NCBI RefSeq assembly: GCF_010614805.1
Contig: NZ_JAAFZC010000001.1
Coordinates: 1,094,001-1,158,000 of the forward strand
Reading direction: 5' to 3'
DNA: 64,000 bases
Source: Pseudooceanicola aestuarii
Lineage (GTDB): Bacteria; Pseudomonadota; Alphaproteobacteria; Rhodobacterales; Rhodobacteraceae
In this document: in pieces, positions 18,799 through 28,345 of the stretch
Position numbering within the stretch: the first letter of the stretch is position 1
How the letters are laid out: each line of letters opens with the position of its first letter
Position numbers and translations under genes: made by a program
Notes under the pieces: model-generated
The model's database searches: none
What the model was told of the DNA's origin: nothing
The model's input: the letters and a program-made list of their open reading frames with translations, nothing else

Positions 18799-19511
18799 GG
18801 ATCGCCGCCTGGTCCGGGCCGCGCAACCTGTCCACCGCGATGATGTATGCCTTTGGCAACCGGGCGGATTTCACGGCCGTGGACGAACCGTTCTACGCCG
18901 CCTATCTGACGCGTACCGGCCTGTATCACCCGATGCGCGAACAGGTGCTGGCCGCCCAGTCCGACGACATGGGCACCGTGGTCGCCGACCTGATCGCGCC
19001 GCTGCCCGAGGGGCGCCATGTCTATCACAAGCACATGGCTCAGCATATCCTGCCCGACACGCCGCTGGACTGGCTGGATCAATGCCGGCACCTGATCCTG
19101 CTGCGCCATCCCGACCGGGTGATCTCCAGCTTTGCCAAGGGGTATGACAATGTCACCCTCGCCGATGTCGGGTTCCTGCAACTGGCCGAGCTGTTCGATA
19201 TCCTGCGCGACCGGGGGCTGGATCCCGTGGTGGTCGACAGCGCCGATATTCGCCGCGATCCCGAGGGGATGTTGCGCGCGATCTGCGATCGGCTGGGGCT
19301 GGATTGGGATCCGGCGATGCTGTCCTGGCCTGCGGGGCCCAAGCCTGCGGATGGCGTCTGGGCGCCGCATTGGTACGCGGCGGTGCATAGATCCACGGGT
19401 TTTGCCGGGCCCGAGGGGGATCTGCCTGAACAGGACAGGCGCGTGGAACGGATCGCGCAGGCCGCGATGCCCTATTACGACAGGCTGGTGGCGGAAAAGC
19501 TGGTCCCCTGA
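18795..19511 (+). CDS. Sulfotransferase-like P-loop protein coupled to the aminotransferase
   Basis: The 238-residue protein has a putative 5'-phosphosulfate loop at the extreme N-terminus (WSGPRNLSTAMMYAF), and a 3'-phosphate-binding strand with LLRHPDRVISSFAKGYD. These are the two PAPS-binding elements of sulfotransferases. A C-terminal HWYAAVHRSTGF segment is of unknown meaning. Proteins of this type are often mis-annotated as branched-chain aminotransferase because of this gene neighbourhood. The ATG at 18795 overlaps the aminotransferase stop. Acceptor unknown; a role in modifying the aminotransferase product is an inference from coupling. A convergent terminator separates it from argG. 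Confidence 0.75.
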   Translation: MRIAAWSGPRNLSTAMMYAFGNRADFTAVDEPFYAAYLTRTGLYHPMREQVLAAQSDDMGTVVADLIAPLPEGRHVYHKHMAQHILPDTPLDWLDQCRHLILLRHPDRVISSFAKGYDNVTLADVGFLQLAELFDILRDRGLDPVVVDSADIRRDPEGMLRAICDRLGLDWDPAMLSWPAGPKPADGVWAPHWYAAVHRSTGFAGPEGDLPEQDRRVERIAQAAMPYYDRLVAEKLVP

Positions 19512-19540
19512 TCCTGCCCCAGCCGCAAGAATGCCCCGCG

Positions 19541-19582
19541 CATGAAAAACGCCCCGAAGCCTGCGCTTTGGGGCGTTTCATG
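19541..19582. terminator. Bidirectional terminator between the sulfotransferase-like gene and argG
   Basis: CATGAAAAACGCCCCGAAG (19541-19559) pairs with CTTTGGGGCGTTTCATG (19566-19582), about 17 pairs with a two-base A bulge and one wobble. A/T-rich arms give a T-run on both strands, as expected between convergent genes. Confidence 0.85.
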
Positions 19583-19596
19583 TGAAACCCTTGCGA

Positions 19597-20823
19597 TTAC
19601 GTCTTCAGCCGCCGTTCCCGCATGGCCAGCAGGCGCAGACGCAGGGCGTTCAGCTTGATGAACCCTGCGGCGTCCTTCTGATCATAGGCGCCGGCGTCAT
19701 CTTCGAAGGTCACATGCTCTTCGGAGTAGAGCGAGTGATCGGACCAGCGGCCGACGGTGCGCGCCAGACCTTTGTACAGCTTCAGCCGGACGGTGCCGGA
19801 GACGTGCTCCTGACTGCGATCGATCAGCGCCTGAAGCATTTCGCGTTCGGGCGAGAACCAGAAGCCGTTGTAGATCAGTTCCGCATATTGCGGCATGATC
19901 TGGTCCTTCAGGTGGGCGGCGCCCCGGTCCAGGGTGATCTGTTCGATGCCGCGATGCGCCTCCAGCAGGACGGTGCCGCCGGGGGTCTCGTAGATGCCAC
20001 GGGATTTCATGCCGACGAACCGGCCTTCGACCAGATCCAGACGGCCGATGCCGTGCTTCCCACCCAGTTCGTTCAGCTTTGTCAGGATCGTGGCGGGGGA
20101 CATGGCCTCCCCGTTGATCGCGACCGGATCACCCTTTTCAAAGGTGATTTCGATGAATTCGGGGGTGTCGGGCGCCTCTTCGGGGTGGGTGGTGCGCTGG
20201 TAGACGTAATCGGGCGCGTCATTTGCCGGATCTTCCAGCACTTTCCCCTCGGAAGAGGTGTGCAGCAGGTTCGCATCGACGGAGAACGGCGCCTCGCCGC
20301 GCTTGTCCTTGGCGATCGGGATCTGGTTTTCCTCGGCAAAGGCCAGAAGTTTGGTGCGGGAGGACAGATCCCATTCCCGCCACGGCGCGATCACCTTGAT
20401 ATCGGGGTTCAGCGCATAGGCGGACAGTTCGAACCGCACCTGATCGTTGCCCTTGCCGGTGGCGCCATGGGCCACGGCATCGGCGCCGGTTTCCTCGGCG
20501 ATCTCGATCAGGCGCTTGGAAATCAGCGGCCGCGCGATGGAGGTGCCCAGCAGGTACAGCCCTTCGTAGACGGCATTGGCGCGGAACATCGGGAAGACGA
20601 AATCGCGTACGAATTCCTCGCGGATGTCCTCGATATAGATGTTCTCGGGCTTGATCCCCAGCAACTCGGCCTTGGCACGAGCGGGCTCCAGCTCCTCCCC
20701 CTGGCCGAGGTCGGCGGTGAAGGTCACGACCTCGCAGCCGTATTCGGTTTGCAGCCACTTGAGGATGATGGAGGTATCGAGGCCGCCGGAATAGGCCAGG
20801 ACAACTTTCTTCGGAGCGGTCAT
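19597..20823 (-). CDS. argG: Argininosuccinate synthase
   Basis: ArgG joins citrulline and aspartate with ATP in arginine synthesis. The start ATG 20823 ([18 protein letters not shown]) is preceded by GAGGA; the longer open frame upstream overlaps the divergent ilvA region and is not coding. The 408 residues carry the PP-loop [22 protein letters not shown], and the C-terminal [13 protein letters not shown]. Length and motifs are normal. The roughly 100-bp gap to ilvA holds both promoters. Confidence 0.97.
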   Translation of the reverse strand: MTAPKKVVLAYSGGLDTSIILKWLQTEYGCEVVTFTADLGQGEELEPARAKAELLGIKPENIYIEDIREEFVRDFVFPMFRANAVYEGLYLLGTSIARPLISKRLIEIAEETGADAVAHGATGKGNDQVRFELSAYALNPDIKVIAPWREWDLSSRTKLLAFAEENQIPIAKDKRGEAPFSVDANLLHTSSEGKVLEDPANDAPDYVYQRTTHPEEAPDTPEFIEITFEKGDPVAINGEAMSPATILTKLNELGGKHGIGRLDLVEGRFVGMKSRGIYETPGGTVLLEAHRGIEQITLDRGAAHLKDQIMPQYAELIYNGFWFSPEREMLQALIDRSQEHVSGTVRLKLYKGLARTVGRWSDHSLYSEEHVTFEDDAGAYDQKDAAGFIKLNALRLRLLAMRERRLKT

Positions 20824-20926
20824 GTTCGTCCTCTTCGCAATGATCACCGGCGGCGATAGCCGGTTTTCGCCAAAGGCACAAGGTTGTGCCCTTGCCCAGA
20901 CCGCCGCGCCGGGGCATGGAAAGACG

Positions 20927-22162
20927 ATGAGCGACCAAGAAGATTTCCGCGACCGCGCCCGCGCCGCAATGGTGGCGATGCGCCAGGTCTTTCCCGCGAC
21001 CCCGCTGTCGCGCAACGATCACCTGTCGGACAAATATGGCGCCGACATCTGGCTGAAACGCGAAGACCTGTCGCCCGTGCGCAGTTACAAGCTGCGCGGC
21101 GCCTTCAACGCGATGCGCCGGGCCGATGGCGCGCGGCTGTTCGTCTGTGCCAGCGCGGGCAACCATGCGCAGGGCGTGGCCTATATGTGCCGGCATTTCG
21201 GGGTGGATGGCGTGATCTTCATGCCCGTCACCACGCCCCAGCAGAAGATCCAGAAAACCCGCATCTTCGGCGGCGATCATATCGAGATCCGGCTGATCGG
21301 CGATTATTTCGACGACACCCTGGCGGAGGCCAAGGCCTTCTGCGCGGAGGCGGGGGGGCATTTTCTGGCGCCCTTCGACGATGAGGACGTGATCCTGGGT
21401 CAGGCCTCCATCGGGGCCGAGATCGAGGCAGAGATGCCCGGTGGTGCGGATCTGATCGTGCTGCCGGTGGGCGGGGGCGGGCTGGCGGCGGGCATCCGCA
21501 GCTATTTCGGCCCCGACCAGGGGTTGAAATTCGTCGAACCCGCCGGAGGCATGTCTCTGGCCGCTGCGGTGGAGGCAGGGCAGCCCGTAACGCTGAACAA
21601 GGTGGACAGCTTTGTCGACGGCGCGGCCGTGGCCCGGATCGGTGAACAGCCCTGGGCCCGGCTGGCGGGGATCGCGGCCGGTGACGTGCTGGCCGCGCCC
21701 GAGGACCGGATCTGCATCACCATGCTGGAGATGCTGAACATCGAGGGCGTCGTGCTGGAACCTGCCGGGGCGCTGTCCGTCGATGCGCTGGCCCCCCTGG
21801 CACAGGAGATCCGGGGCAAGCGGGTGATCTGTATCACCTCCGGGGGGAATTTCGATTTCGAACGCCTGCCCGAGGTCAAGGAACGGGCGCAACGCCACGG
21901 CGGGGTGAAAAAATACCTGATCTTGCGCCTGCCGCAGCGGCCCGGTGCGCTGAAGGAATTCCTGAACCTGCTGGGCCCTGACGACGATATCGCACGCTTC
22001 GAATATCTGAAGAAATCGGCGCGCAATTTCGGCTCGGTCCTGATCGGGATCGAGGCCAGGGAAGCTGCGGATTTCGATGCGCTGTTCGACCGTTTGGGCG
22101 CGCATGGCTTTACCTACCGCGATATCACCCACGACACGATCCTGGCGGAATTCCTGATCTAG
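20927..22162 (+). CDS. ilvA: Threonine ammonia-lyase (threonine dehydratase)
   Basis: The enzyme converts threonine to 2-oxobutanoate, the first step toward isoleucine. The PLP-lysine motif is [11 protein letters not shown] near residue 55; [12 protein letters not shown] and the glycine-rich [11 protein letters not shown] phosphate loop follow. A single ACT-like regulatory domain ends the protein ([19 protein letters not shown]), suggesting feedback control by an amino acid. The start is ATG 20927 with GGAAAG upstream; 411 residues. Upstream in-frame codons to 20822 overlap the argG start and were dropped. The gene diverges from argG. Confidence 0.94.
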   Translation: MSDQEDFRDRARAAMVAMRQVFPATPLSRNDHLSDKYGADIWLKREDLSPVRSYKLRGAFNAMRRADGARLFVCASAGNHAQGVAYMCRHFGVDGVIFMPVTTPQQKIQKTRIFGGDHIEIRLIGDYFDDTLAEAKAFCAEAGGHFLAPFDDEDVILGQASIGAEIEAEMPGGADLIVLPVGGGGLAAGIRSYFGPDQGLKFVEPAGGMSLAAAVEAGQPVTLNKVDSFVDGAAVARIGEQPWARLAGIAAGDVLAAPEDRICITMLEMLNIEGVVLEPAGALSVDALAPLAQEIRGKRVICITSGGNFDFERLPEVKERAQRHGGVKKYLILRLPQRPGALKEFLNLLGPDDDIARFEYLKKSARNFGSVLIGIEAREAADFDALFDRLGAHGFTYRDITHDTILAEFLI

Positions 22163-22176
22163 CGCCCGGCGCGGGA

Positions 22177-22617
22177 TCACCTCCGCCCCATCACCTGTCG
22201 CAGCAGCGCCGCATCGCCCGGGTTGGCCAGCCGCGTCACCGCGGCGGCGGGGGGCATCCACAGGGCGCAGTGCCCCGGTTCCGTCGGCGGACCGCGTTGC
22301 AGCAGGGGCCGTGCAACGAAGACATGGCAGATCTTCTCGGCGTGCAGATCGTATTCCGGCAGGTAGGCAAAGCGGCGAAACATACCCACCCGGCGTGGCG
22401 CCGCAATGGCCCATCCTGTTTCCTCTTCCACCTCGCGGTGCAGGGCGGAAATCGCGGATTCTCCGGGGTCTATGCCTCCTCCGGGCAGCTGAAGCTCGGG
22501 CTCCGGCCCGGATTGAAGGGTTACCAGCACCCGCCCGCCCCGCGGCAGGATGGCATAGGCGCCCGGCCGGGCGGTGTAGCGGCGATCGGGGTCCGGTCGC
22601 GCTCCGTATCGTCTCAT
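22177..22617 (-). CDS. NUDIX hydrolase
   Basis: A 146-residue protein with a complete Nudix box at about residues 46-68 (GGGIDPGESAISALHREVEEETGW, read as Gx5Ex7REVxEExGW), which binds Mg and cleaves a nucleoside diphosphate linkage. The preceding LQLPGGG strand and the later MFRRFAYLPEYDLHAEKICHVF segment are family-like. The substrate cannot be told. An AAGGAG lies about 10 bases before the ATG. It is divergent from hslO and convergent with ilvA. Confidence 0.88.
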   Translation of the reverse strand: MRRYGARPDPDRRYTARPGAYAILPRGGRVLVTLQSGPEPELQLPGGGIDPGESAISALHREVEEETGWAIAAPRRVGMFRRFAYLPEYDLHAEKICHVFVARPLLQRGPPTEPGHCALWMPPAAAVTRLANPGDAALLRQVMGRR

Positions 22618-22697
22618 TTGCCCATCGCTCCTTGAAGCCGGCTCGCTTGCCCCTTACCTCGCACCGGGTTATGCCAAGAGCAAGCGTCGAGGACCTC

Positions 22698-23702
22698 ATG
22701 ACAATAGGCAGCAAGATCGCCTGGGACGACACGGTATTGCCGTTCCAGCTGGATACATCCGACATCCGTGGCCGTGTCGCGCGCCTGGACGGGGTGCTCG
22801 AAGGTGTGCTGCGGCAGCACGACTACCCCCCCGTGGTGGAGGCGCTGGTGGCTGAAATGGCCCTGCTGACCGCCCTGATCGGCCAGACGATCAAACTGCG
22901 GTGGAAGCTGTCCCTTCAGGTTCAGACCAAGGGCGCGGTACGCATGATCGCGACCGATTACTACGGCCCCACTGCCGAAGGCGAACCCGCCCGCATCCGC
23001 GCCTATGCCGGGTTCACCCGCGACCGTCTGACTGACGCCGCCCCGTTCGACCAATTGGGGGAGGGGTATTTCGCCATCCTCATCGACCAGGGGGAAGGGA
23101 TGCAGCCCTATCAGGGGATCACCCCGATTGCCGGCGGCTCGTTGACCGCATGTGCGGAGGCCTATTTCGCCCAGTCCGAACAACTGCCGACCCGGTTTTC
23201 CCTCAGCTTTGGCCGCTCGACCGAGGTGGGCGGCGCCGAACATTGGCGCGCGGGGGGCATGATGTTGCAGAAAATGCCCAAGGCCTCCCCTTCGGTCACC
23301 GGCGAGGGCGGCACCGGCGACGGTGGTCTTCTGGTTGCCTCCGACCTGGTGGACGGCGACGAGGAAGAGGATTGGAACCGCGCCAACATCCTGCTGGATT
23401 CGGTGGAGGCGCTGGAACTGATCGGTCCCAACGTGACGCCGACGCAGCTTCTGATGCGTCTGTTTCACGAGGAACAGCCCCGGGTCTTCGACGCCCAGAC
23501 GGTGCGCTTCGGCTGTACCTGTTCGGAGGACCGCGTGCGGCAAAGCCTGTCGATCTATTCCGCCCGGGACATCGAAAAGATGACCACGGACGAAGGCACG
23601 GTCACAGCCGATTGCCAATTCTGCGGTGCCCATTACGTTCTGGACCCCGCCACCGTCGGGTTCGAGGCCGAAGCACCCCGGAAGGGCGATGATGAAGGCT
23701 GA
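22698..23702 (+). CDS. hslO: Redox-regulated holdase chaperone Hsp33
   Basis: Hsp33 is activated by oxidation and unfolding and holds unfolding proteins in the cytoplasm. The 334 residues end with the zinc-binding redox switch: CTC near residue 272 and CQFC near residue 305. The N-terminal part (LALLTALIGQTIKLRWKLSL-like segment, QTKGAVRMIATDYYG) fits the dimeric core. ATG 22698 has GAGGA ten bases upstream; the frame is open further 5' but runs over the NUDIX gene. The 3' end overlaps the next NUDIX start by 11 bp, so it leads a + strand operon. Confidence 0.94.
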   Translation: MTIGSKIAWDDTVLPFQLDTSDIRGRVARLDGVLEGVLRQHDYPPVVEALVAEMALLTALIGQTIKLRWKLSLQVQTKGAVRMIATDYYGPTAEGEPARIRAYAGFTRDRLTDAAPFDQLGEGYFAILIDQGEGMQPYQGITPIAGGSLTACAEAYFAQSEQLPTRFSLSFGRSTEVGGAEHWRAGGMMLQKMPKASPSVTGEGGTGDGGLLVASDLVDGDEEEDWNRANILLDSVEALELIGPNVTPTQLLMRLFHEEQPRVFDAQTVRFGCTCSEDRVRQSLSIYSARDIEKMTTDEGTVTADCQFCGAHYVLDPATVGFEAEAPRKGDDEG

Positions 23703-24297
23703 AGAAGCCAGTTACCGACGGATTGCGGAGGCGCTGGAAACGCCGCCTCCGCCTTCGTCGGATTTCGACCTGAACCCGGAACTGGCCCCGACCAGCAGTG
23801 GCCAGACCCGCCCGGCCGGTGTGCTTGTCGCGCTGGAGGATGTCGGCGGCGATCTTCACGTCCTGCTGACCCGCCGCTCGCCGGCATTGAAACATCATCC
23901 CGGCCAGATCGCCTTTCCCGGTGGCAAGGTCGATCCGACCGACCCCGATGTCACCGCCGCCGCTTTGCGCGAGGCCGAAGAAGAGGTCGGGCTGCCGCGC
24001 GACCGGGTCGAAATCCTGGGCTACCTGACGCCCCATGTGACCGTCACCGCGTTCAGCGTGACCCCGGTCATTGCCCGCATTTCCGCACCGTTCGACATCA
24101 TCGCCGAACCGGGCGAAGTCGCCGAAGTCTTCCGGGTGCCGATGGCGCATCTGTTGGACCTGGGCCAATACCAGGTCCAGGGGCGGCGCTGGCGCGGCGT
24201 GATGCGGCAATATTACACCGTCCCCTGGGGGCCCTATTACATTTGGGGCGCGACGGCGCTGATGCTGCGCCGGCTGGCAGCGGCCCTGGACAGATGA
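23692..24297 (+). CDS. CoA-pyrophosphatase-type NUDIX hydrolase
   Basis: The 201 residues include the CoAse signature LLTRRSPALKHHPGQIAFPG immediately before a Nudix box with a short insert (GGKVDPTDPDVTAAALREAEEEVGL begins here). That combination marks enzymes that hydrolyse coenzyme A and derivatives to phosphopantetheine. ATG 23692 is chosen over ATG 23689 because GGAAGG at 23680-23685 is six bases away. It overlaps hslO and its stop overlaps the next gene's ATG (ATGA). Confidence 0.9.
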   Translation: MKAEEASYRRIAEALETPPPPSSDFDLNPELAPTSSGQTRPAGVLVALEDVGGDLHVLLTRRSPALKHHPGQIAFPGGKVDPTDPDVTAAALREAEEEVGLPRDRVEILGYLTPHVTVTAFSVTPVIARISAPFDIIAEPGEVAEVFRVPMAHLLDLGQYQVQGRRWRGVMRQYYTVPWGPYYIWGATALMLRRLAAALDR

Positions 24298-25448
24298 CCC
24301 GCATCACGGCCCGTTGGATCGCCGAACCGGCGCCGCAGGCGGTCTGCGCGATGCTGACCGAGGCCGGGCACCAGGCGCTGTTTGTCGGTGGCTGCGTGCG
24401 CGATGCGCTGTTGAATGTGCCGGTCGGCGACATCGACATTGCCACCGATGCCCACCCGGAAAAGGTGATGGCGCTGGCACGCGACGCCGGAATGAAAGCG
24501 GTGCCGACAGGGATCGATCATGGCACTATCACCGTGATTGCCTCCGGCCAGCCTTTTGAAATAACGACCTTTCGCCGCGATGTGAAAACCGACGGCCGAC
24601 GCGCTGTCGTGGCCTTTGCCGCGCGGATGGAAGACGACGCCCTGCGCCGCGACTTTACCATGAATGCCCTTTACGCCCGGCCCGACGGCACTGTGCTGGA
24701 CCCGGTGGGCCAGGGCCTGGCAGATCTCGCGCAGCGGCGATTCCGGTTCATCCTGGATCCGGCGCAACGCATTCGCGAAGATTACCTGCGTATCCTGCGG
24801 TTCTTTCGGTTCCACGCCTGGTACGGCGATCCCGACGCCGGGATGGAGACAGAGACCCTCGCCGCCATCGCTCAGGAGGTCGAGGGGATCGACAGCCTGT
24901 CTCGCGAACGCATCGGTGCCGAAATGCGCAAATTGCTGAGCGCGCACGACCCGGCGCAATCGGTTGCGGTGATGGCGCAATGCGGCGCCCTGTCCCTGGC
25001 CCTGCCGGGGGCAGACGCGCGGGGGTTGGGCCCGCTGGTCCACCTTGAAGACAGGGTCGCCCCCGACCCGATTCGCCGCCTGGCCATCCTCGGGGGCGAA
25101 GACCCCGCCTCCGCCCTGCGCCTCTCCAAGGCAGAGGCCAGGCAGCTGGCGCTGCTGCGCGATGCGATGGCCAGCCCGGCGGCGCCCGCAGAGCTGGGCT
25201 ATCGACATGGCGCGGTCCTGACGCGGGACATCCTGTTGCTGCGCGCGGCATTGTTCGAACTGCCGCTGGACCCGGAGGCAATGCTGGCCGCCGAAGCTGG
25301 CGCCGCGCAGGTTTTCCCGGTCCGGCCGGCGGATCTGATGCCGGCTCTGTCCGGCCCGCAGCTTGGCGCGACGTTACGGCGACTGGAGGCGACCTGGATC
25401 GCGTCCGGTTTTACGCTCGACCGCGCGGCCTTGCTGAACCGGGCTTGA
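24294..25448 (+). CDS. CCA tRNA nucleotidyltransferase / poly(A) polymerase family protein
   Basis: Class II nucleotidyltransferase of 384 residues. The N-terminal catalytic head has GGCVRDAL and the metal-binding DIDIAT, then TTFRRD and RRDFTMNALY, and the RNA-binding neck QRIREDYLRILRFFRF. Either a CCA-adding enzyme maturing tRNA 3' ends or a PcnB-type poly(A) polymerase would fit. The absence of a basic C-terminal tail and the single-copy alphaproteobacterial context favour CCA addition (inference). It is coupled to the NUDIX gene by ATGA overlap. Confidence 0.88.
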   Translation: MTRITARWIAEPAPQAVCAMLTEAGHQALFVGGCVRDALLNVPVGDIDIATDAHPEKVMALARDAGMKAVPTGIDHGTITVIASGQPFEITTFRRDVKTDGRRAVVAFAARMEDDALRRDFTMNALYARPDGTVLDPVGQGLADLAQRRFRFILDPAQRIREDYLRILRFFRFHAWYGDPDAGMETETLAAIAQEVEGIDSLSRERIGAEMRKLLSAHDPAQSVAVMAQCGALSLALPGADARGLGPLVHLEDRVAPDPIRRLAILGGEDPASALRLSKAEARQLALLRDAMASPAAPAELGYRHGAVLTRDILLLRAALFELPLDPEAMLAAEAGAAQVFPVRPADLMPALSGPQLGATLRRLEATWIASGFTLDRAALLNRA

Positions 25449-25494
25449 CCGCACAGGGGCAAGGGTGGATGTTCGCCGGGATCGGATCCTGCCC

Positions 25495-27339
25495 ATGCCC
25501 TTGAAAAGACCAGAAAACCTGATCGACGCCTTTGCCCACGCCGACGGCCCGCCGCCGCAAAGGCTGCTGGCCTTCCTGCGCTGGGGCCTGCGCGGGGCCT
25601 TTCCCGCGCTGGTCATTGCGGCCCTTCTCTCCGCTGCGGCAGGGGTCATGGAGGCCGGCACCGCCTACATCCTGGGGCGGGTCATCGACGCGGCAGACGC
25701 GCTGGGCCCCGATGGGTTTTTCACGGTTCACAACATGGGGCTGATCGCGCTGACGCTGGTGTTCTTTCTGCTGGCGCGGCCGATCCTTCTGGGCCTGAAT
25801 TCAGCGGCGGTATCGGTGGTGATCGCGCCCAATGTCTTCAACCTTGTGCTGTCGCGGCTGCACCGCTGGACATTGGGCCAATCGGTCGAATTCTTTGACG
25901 ACGATTTCGCCGGTCGCATCTCGCAAAAGCAGATGCAGACCGGGCGCGCGATGACCGACGTTGTGGTCGAACTGATCAATGTCGTTGCGTTTGCCCTGGC
26001 TTCCATGGGCGGGGCGGTGGCGTTGATGGTGTCCATCGACTGGCGGCTGGCGGTGGGGTTCATCGTCTGGCTTGGGGCCTATGTCCTGCTGATCCGGTAT
26101 TTTTTGCCGCGTATCCGCCACCAATCGGCCAAGCGCGCCGGGGCGCGGGCTGGTTTGTCGGGACAGATCGTCGATACGATCACCAATATCAAGACGGTGA
26201 AGCTGTTCGCCCATGCAGATCACGAGGACCGCGCCGCCCTGGGCGCAATGCAGCGGTTTCGCAGGACGGCGGTCGGCTTTGGCTACCTGTCGGCCGGGTT
26301 CCGCATCTGCCTGATGACATTGGCCGGAGTTCTTCCGGTGGTGCTGGTCGGCGGCGCGCTGTGGTTGTGGTCCATCGACATGGCGAGCAAGGGCGACATC
26401 GTCGCGGCGGGGAGCATCGCAGTGCGCGTGGCGCAGATGACCGGCTGGGTCAGTTTCACCCTGATGGCGATCTACGCCAATATCGGCGAGGTCGAGAACG
26501 GGATGGAAACCCTGGCACGGGCGCGTCGCCTGCCCGACAGTCCCGGTGCCACCGGTCTGCGGGTTCAAGGCGGCACCATCCGGTTTCACGACGTCAGTTT
26601 TGCCTACGGGCGCGACACCGGCGGGGTGCAGGGCATCGACCTGGAGATCCCGGCCGGGCAGAAACTGGGCATCGTCGGGGCTTCGGGAGCGGGAAAATCC
26701 ACGCTGGTCGCATTGTTGCTGCGCCTGCACGATCCCGAAACCGGGCGGGTGGAGATCGACGGGCAGGACATTCGCGACGTGACGCAGGACAGCCTGCGCC
26801 ATCATATCGGGATGGTCACGCAGGAAACCGCGATGTTCAATCGCTCCGCCCGGGAAAATATCATGTACGGTCGCCCGGATGCGACGGAGGAAGCGCTGTT
26901 TTCCGCCGCTGACAAAGCCGAGGCCGGCGGGTTCATCCCTGAACTGGCGGATCACCTGGGCAACACCGGCTACGACGCGCGGCTGGGGGAACGGGGGGTG
27001 AAATTGTCCGGCGGCCAACGGCAGCGCATCGCTCTGGCTCGCGCCATCCTGAAGGACGCGCCGATTCTGGTCCTGGACGAAGCAACAAGCGCATTGGACA
27101 GCGAATCGGAGGCCCAGATCCAGCAGGCGCTGGACCGTGTGATGGAGGGGAAGACCGTTCTGGCCATCGCGCACCGCCTGTCCACGATCAGCCATATGGA
27201 CCGGATCGCGGTGATGGATGGCGGCCGCGTTGTCGAGCTGGGCAGTCACGATGAATTGCTGGCGCTGGACGGGTTGTACGCCCGGTATTGGGCCCGGCAA
27301 TCGGGCGGGTTTCTGGGGGCGGATCGGGAAACGTCCTAG
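25495..27339 (+). CDS. ABC exporter half-transporter (membrane domain plus ATPase)
   Basis: About 614 residues. The N-terminal half has six predicted membrane segments with the exporter motif FDDDFAGRISQKQ after helix 2. The C-terminal ATPase has Walker A GASGAGKST, Q-loop VTQETAMFNRS, signature LSGGQRQRIALARA, Walker B LVLDEATSALDSES and the switch histidine in IAHRLSTI. The substrate is unknown; lipid, peptide or drug export are all possible. ATG 25495 is preferred but has only a weak ribosome site; GTG 25465 is an alternative adding 10 residues. It follows the tRNA nucleotidyltransferase by 46 bp and lies next to the capsule region. Confidence 0.9.
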   Translation: MPLKRPENLIDAFAHADGPPPQRLLAFLRWGLRGAFPALVIAALLSAAAGVMEAGTAYILGRVIDAADALGPDGFFTVHNMGLIALTLVFFLLARPILLGLNSAAVSVVIAPNVFNLVLSRLHRWTLGQSVEFFDDDFAGRISQKQMQTGRAMTDVVVELINVVAFALASMGGAVALMVSIDWRLAVGFIVWLGAYVLLIRYFLPRIRHQSAKRAGARAGLSGQIVDTITNIKTVKLFAHADHEDRAALGAMQRFRRTAVGFGYLSAGFRICLMTLAGVLPVVLVGGALWLWSIDMASKGDIVAAGSIAVRVAQMTGWVSFTLMAIYANIGEVENGMETLARARRLPDSPGATGLRVQGGTIRFHDVSFAYGRDTGGVQGIDLEIPAGQKLGIVGASGAGKSTLVALLLRLHDPETGRVEIDGQDIRDVTQDSLRHHIGMVTQETAMFNRSARENIMYGRPDATEEALFSAADKAEAGGFIPELADHLGNTGYDARLGERGVKLSGGQRQRIALARAILKDAPILVLDEATSALDSESEAQIQQALDRVMEGKTVLAIAHRLSTISHMDRIAVMDGGRVVELGSHDELLALDGLYARYWARQSGGFLGADRETS

Positions 27340-27453
27340 GCCGGACTTGCGTTTGCGGCTGGGGACGGGGCGGGGCCTATCGTTACGGTGGCCCACCGGG
27401 TCGTTAACATTCCTGCACCTAGCCTCGGGACCGACCCGAACAGGAGCGCCCCG

Positions 27454-28344
27454 ATGTCCGATACCTCTGCCAAGCTGTCCCTGCCGTATCTGCAACCCGC
27501 GCAAGCCCAGAAGCATGTCACTCATAACGAGGCGCTACGCCGGCTCGACATCGCGGTGCAATTGGCGGTGGAGGATCGCGATCGCATCCAGCCCCCCGCC
27601 GAACCGGCGACCGGACAGAGCCATCTGATCGCCGCCGGTGCCATCGGCGATTGGGCGGGGCGGGCGGGACAGGTGGCTAGCTGGGATACCAGTGGCTGGA
27701 TCTACACGGTCCCCGGCCCCGGTTGGCGTGCGCATTGTCTGGCAGAGGGTCAAACCCTGGTGTTTGACGGTACCGGATGGATTGCGGACCTGCCGGAACT
27801 GGACAACCTTCACGGGGTCGGGATCGGCACCACAGCCGATGTGGCAAATGTTCTGGCGGTGCAGGGGCAGGGCACGCTGTTGTCTCACGCCGGGGCCGGC
27901 CATCGGATCACGGTGAACAAGTCCGCGCCGGCGGAAACCGCCAGCCTGCTGTTCCAGACCGGGTGGGCGGGGCGCGCGGAGATGGGGACCACGGGGAGCG
28001 ATACCTTTGCCATCAAGGTAAGCGTGGATGGCGCCAACTGGGTCGACAGCTTGCGATGCGATCCGGCCAGCGGACGGGTGATCCTGCCCCAAGGGGCGGA
28101 GATCGCCGCGATGGATGCGTCAGGCGGCGATCTGGATGCGCTGCCGCAAGGGCTGTCGCGGTTCGACGCCACCACCGCCGCCACCCCCGGCGGATCGGGC
28201 GCCTGCGGCACAGTACGGACCGCAGCGGACGGGCAGGGCGGAACAACGCAGACGGCCCATCTGACAGATCCTCCGGCGGACCGGAACAAGATCTTTGTCC
28301 GAGTGTTCGCCGGTGGCAGCTGGACCGCCTGGCGGGAGGTCTGA
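27454..28344 (+). CDS. DUF2793 protein with tail-fibre-like C-terminus
   Basis: The 296-residue protein starts MSDTSAKLSLPYLQPAQAQKH, the DUF2793 signature (LPYLQPAQAQKHVTHNEAL). The middle is glycine- and tryptophan-rich beta-type sequence. The last 40 residues (TDPPADRNKIFVRVF, GGSWTAWREV) resemble the knob end of phage tail fibres. I recall DUF2793 from phage and gene-transfer-agent structural proteins of Rhodobacterales, including capsule-binding head spikes; this cannot be checked here. No signal peptide is seen. AGGAG precedes ATG 27454. The stop is one base from the stop of convergent kpsM, i.e. it borders the capsule locus. Confidence 0.8.
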   Translation: MSDTSAKLSLPYLQPAQAQKHVTHNEALRRLDIAVQLAVEDRDRIQPPAEPATGQSHLIAAGAIGDWAGRAGQVASWDTSGWIYTVPGPGWRAHCLAEGQTLVFDGTGWIADLPELDNLHGVGIGTTADVANVLAVQGQGTLLSHAGAGHRITVNKSAPAETASLLFQTGWAGRAEMGTTGSDTFAIKVSVDGANWVDSLRCDPASGRVILPQGAEIAAMDASGGDLDALPQGLSRFDATTAATPGGSGACGTVRTAADGQGGTTQTAHLTDPPADRNKIFVRVFAGGSWTAWREV

Positions 28345-28345
28345 T

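Noticed and set aside
19574..19590. GTTTCATGTGAAAC resembling parS after the argG terminator
   Set aside because: Three mismatches including the central CG; part of it belongs to the terminator arm.
20219..22765. 848-residue minus-strand ORF across argG, ilvA and NUDIX genes
   Set aside because: Spans several well-supported genes on the opposite frame; no recognisable domain.
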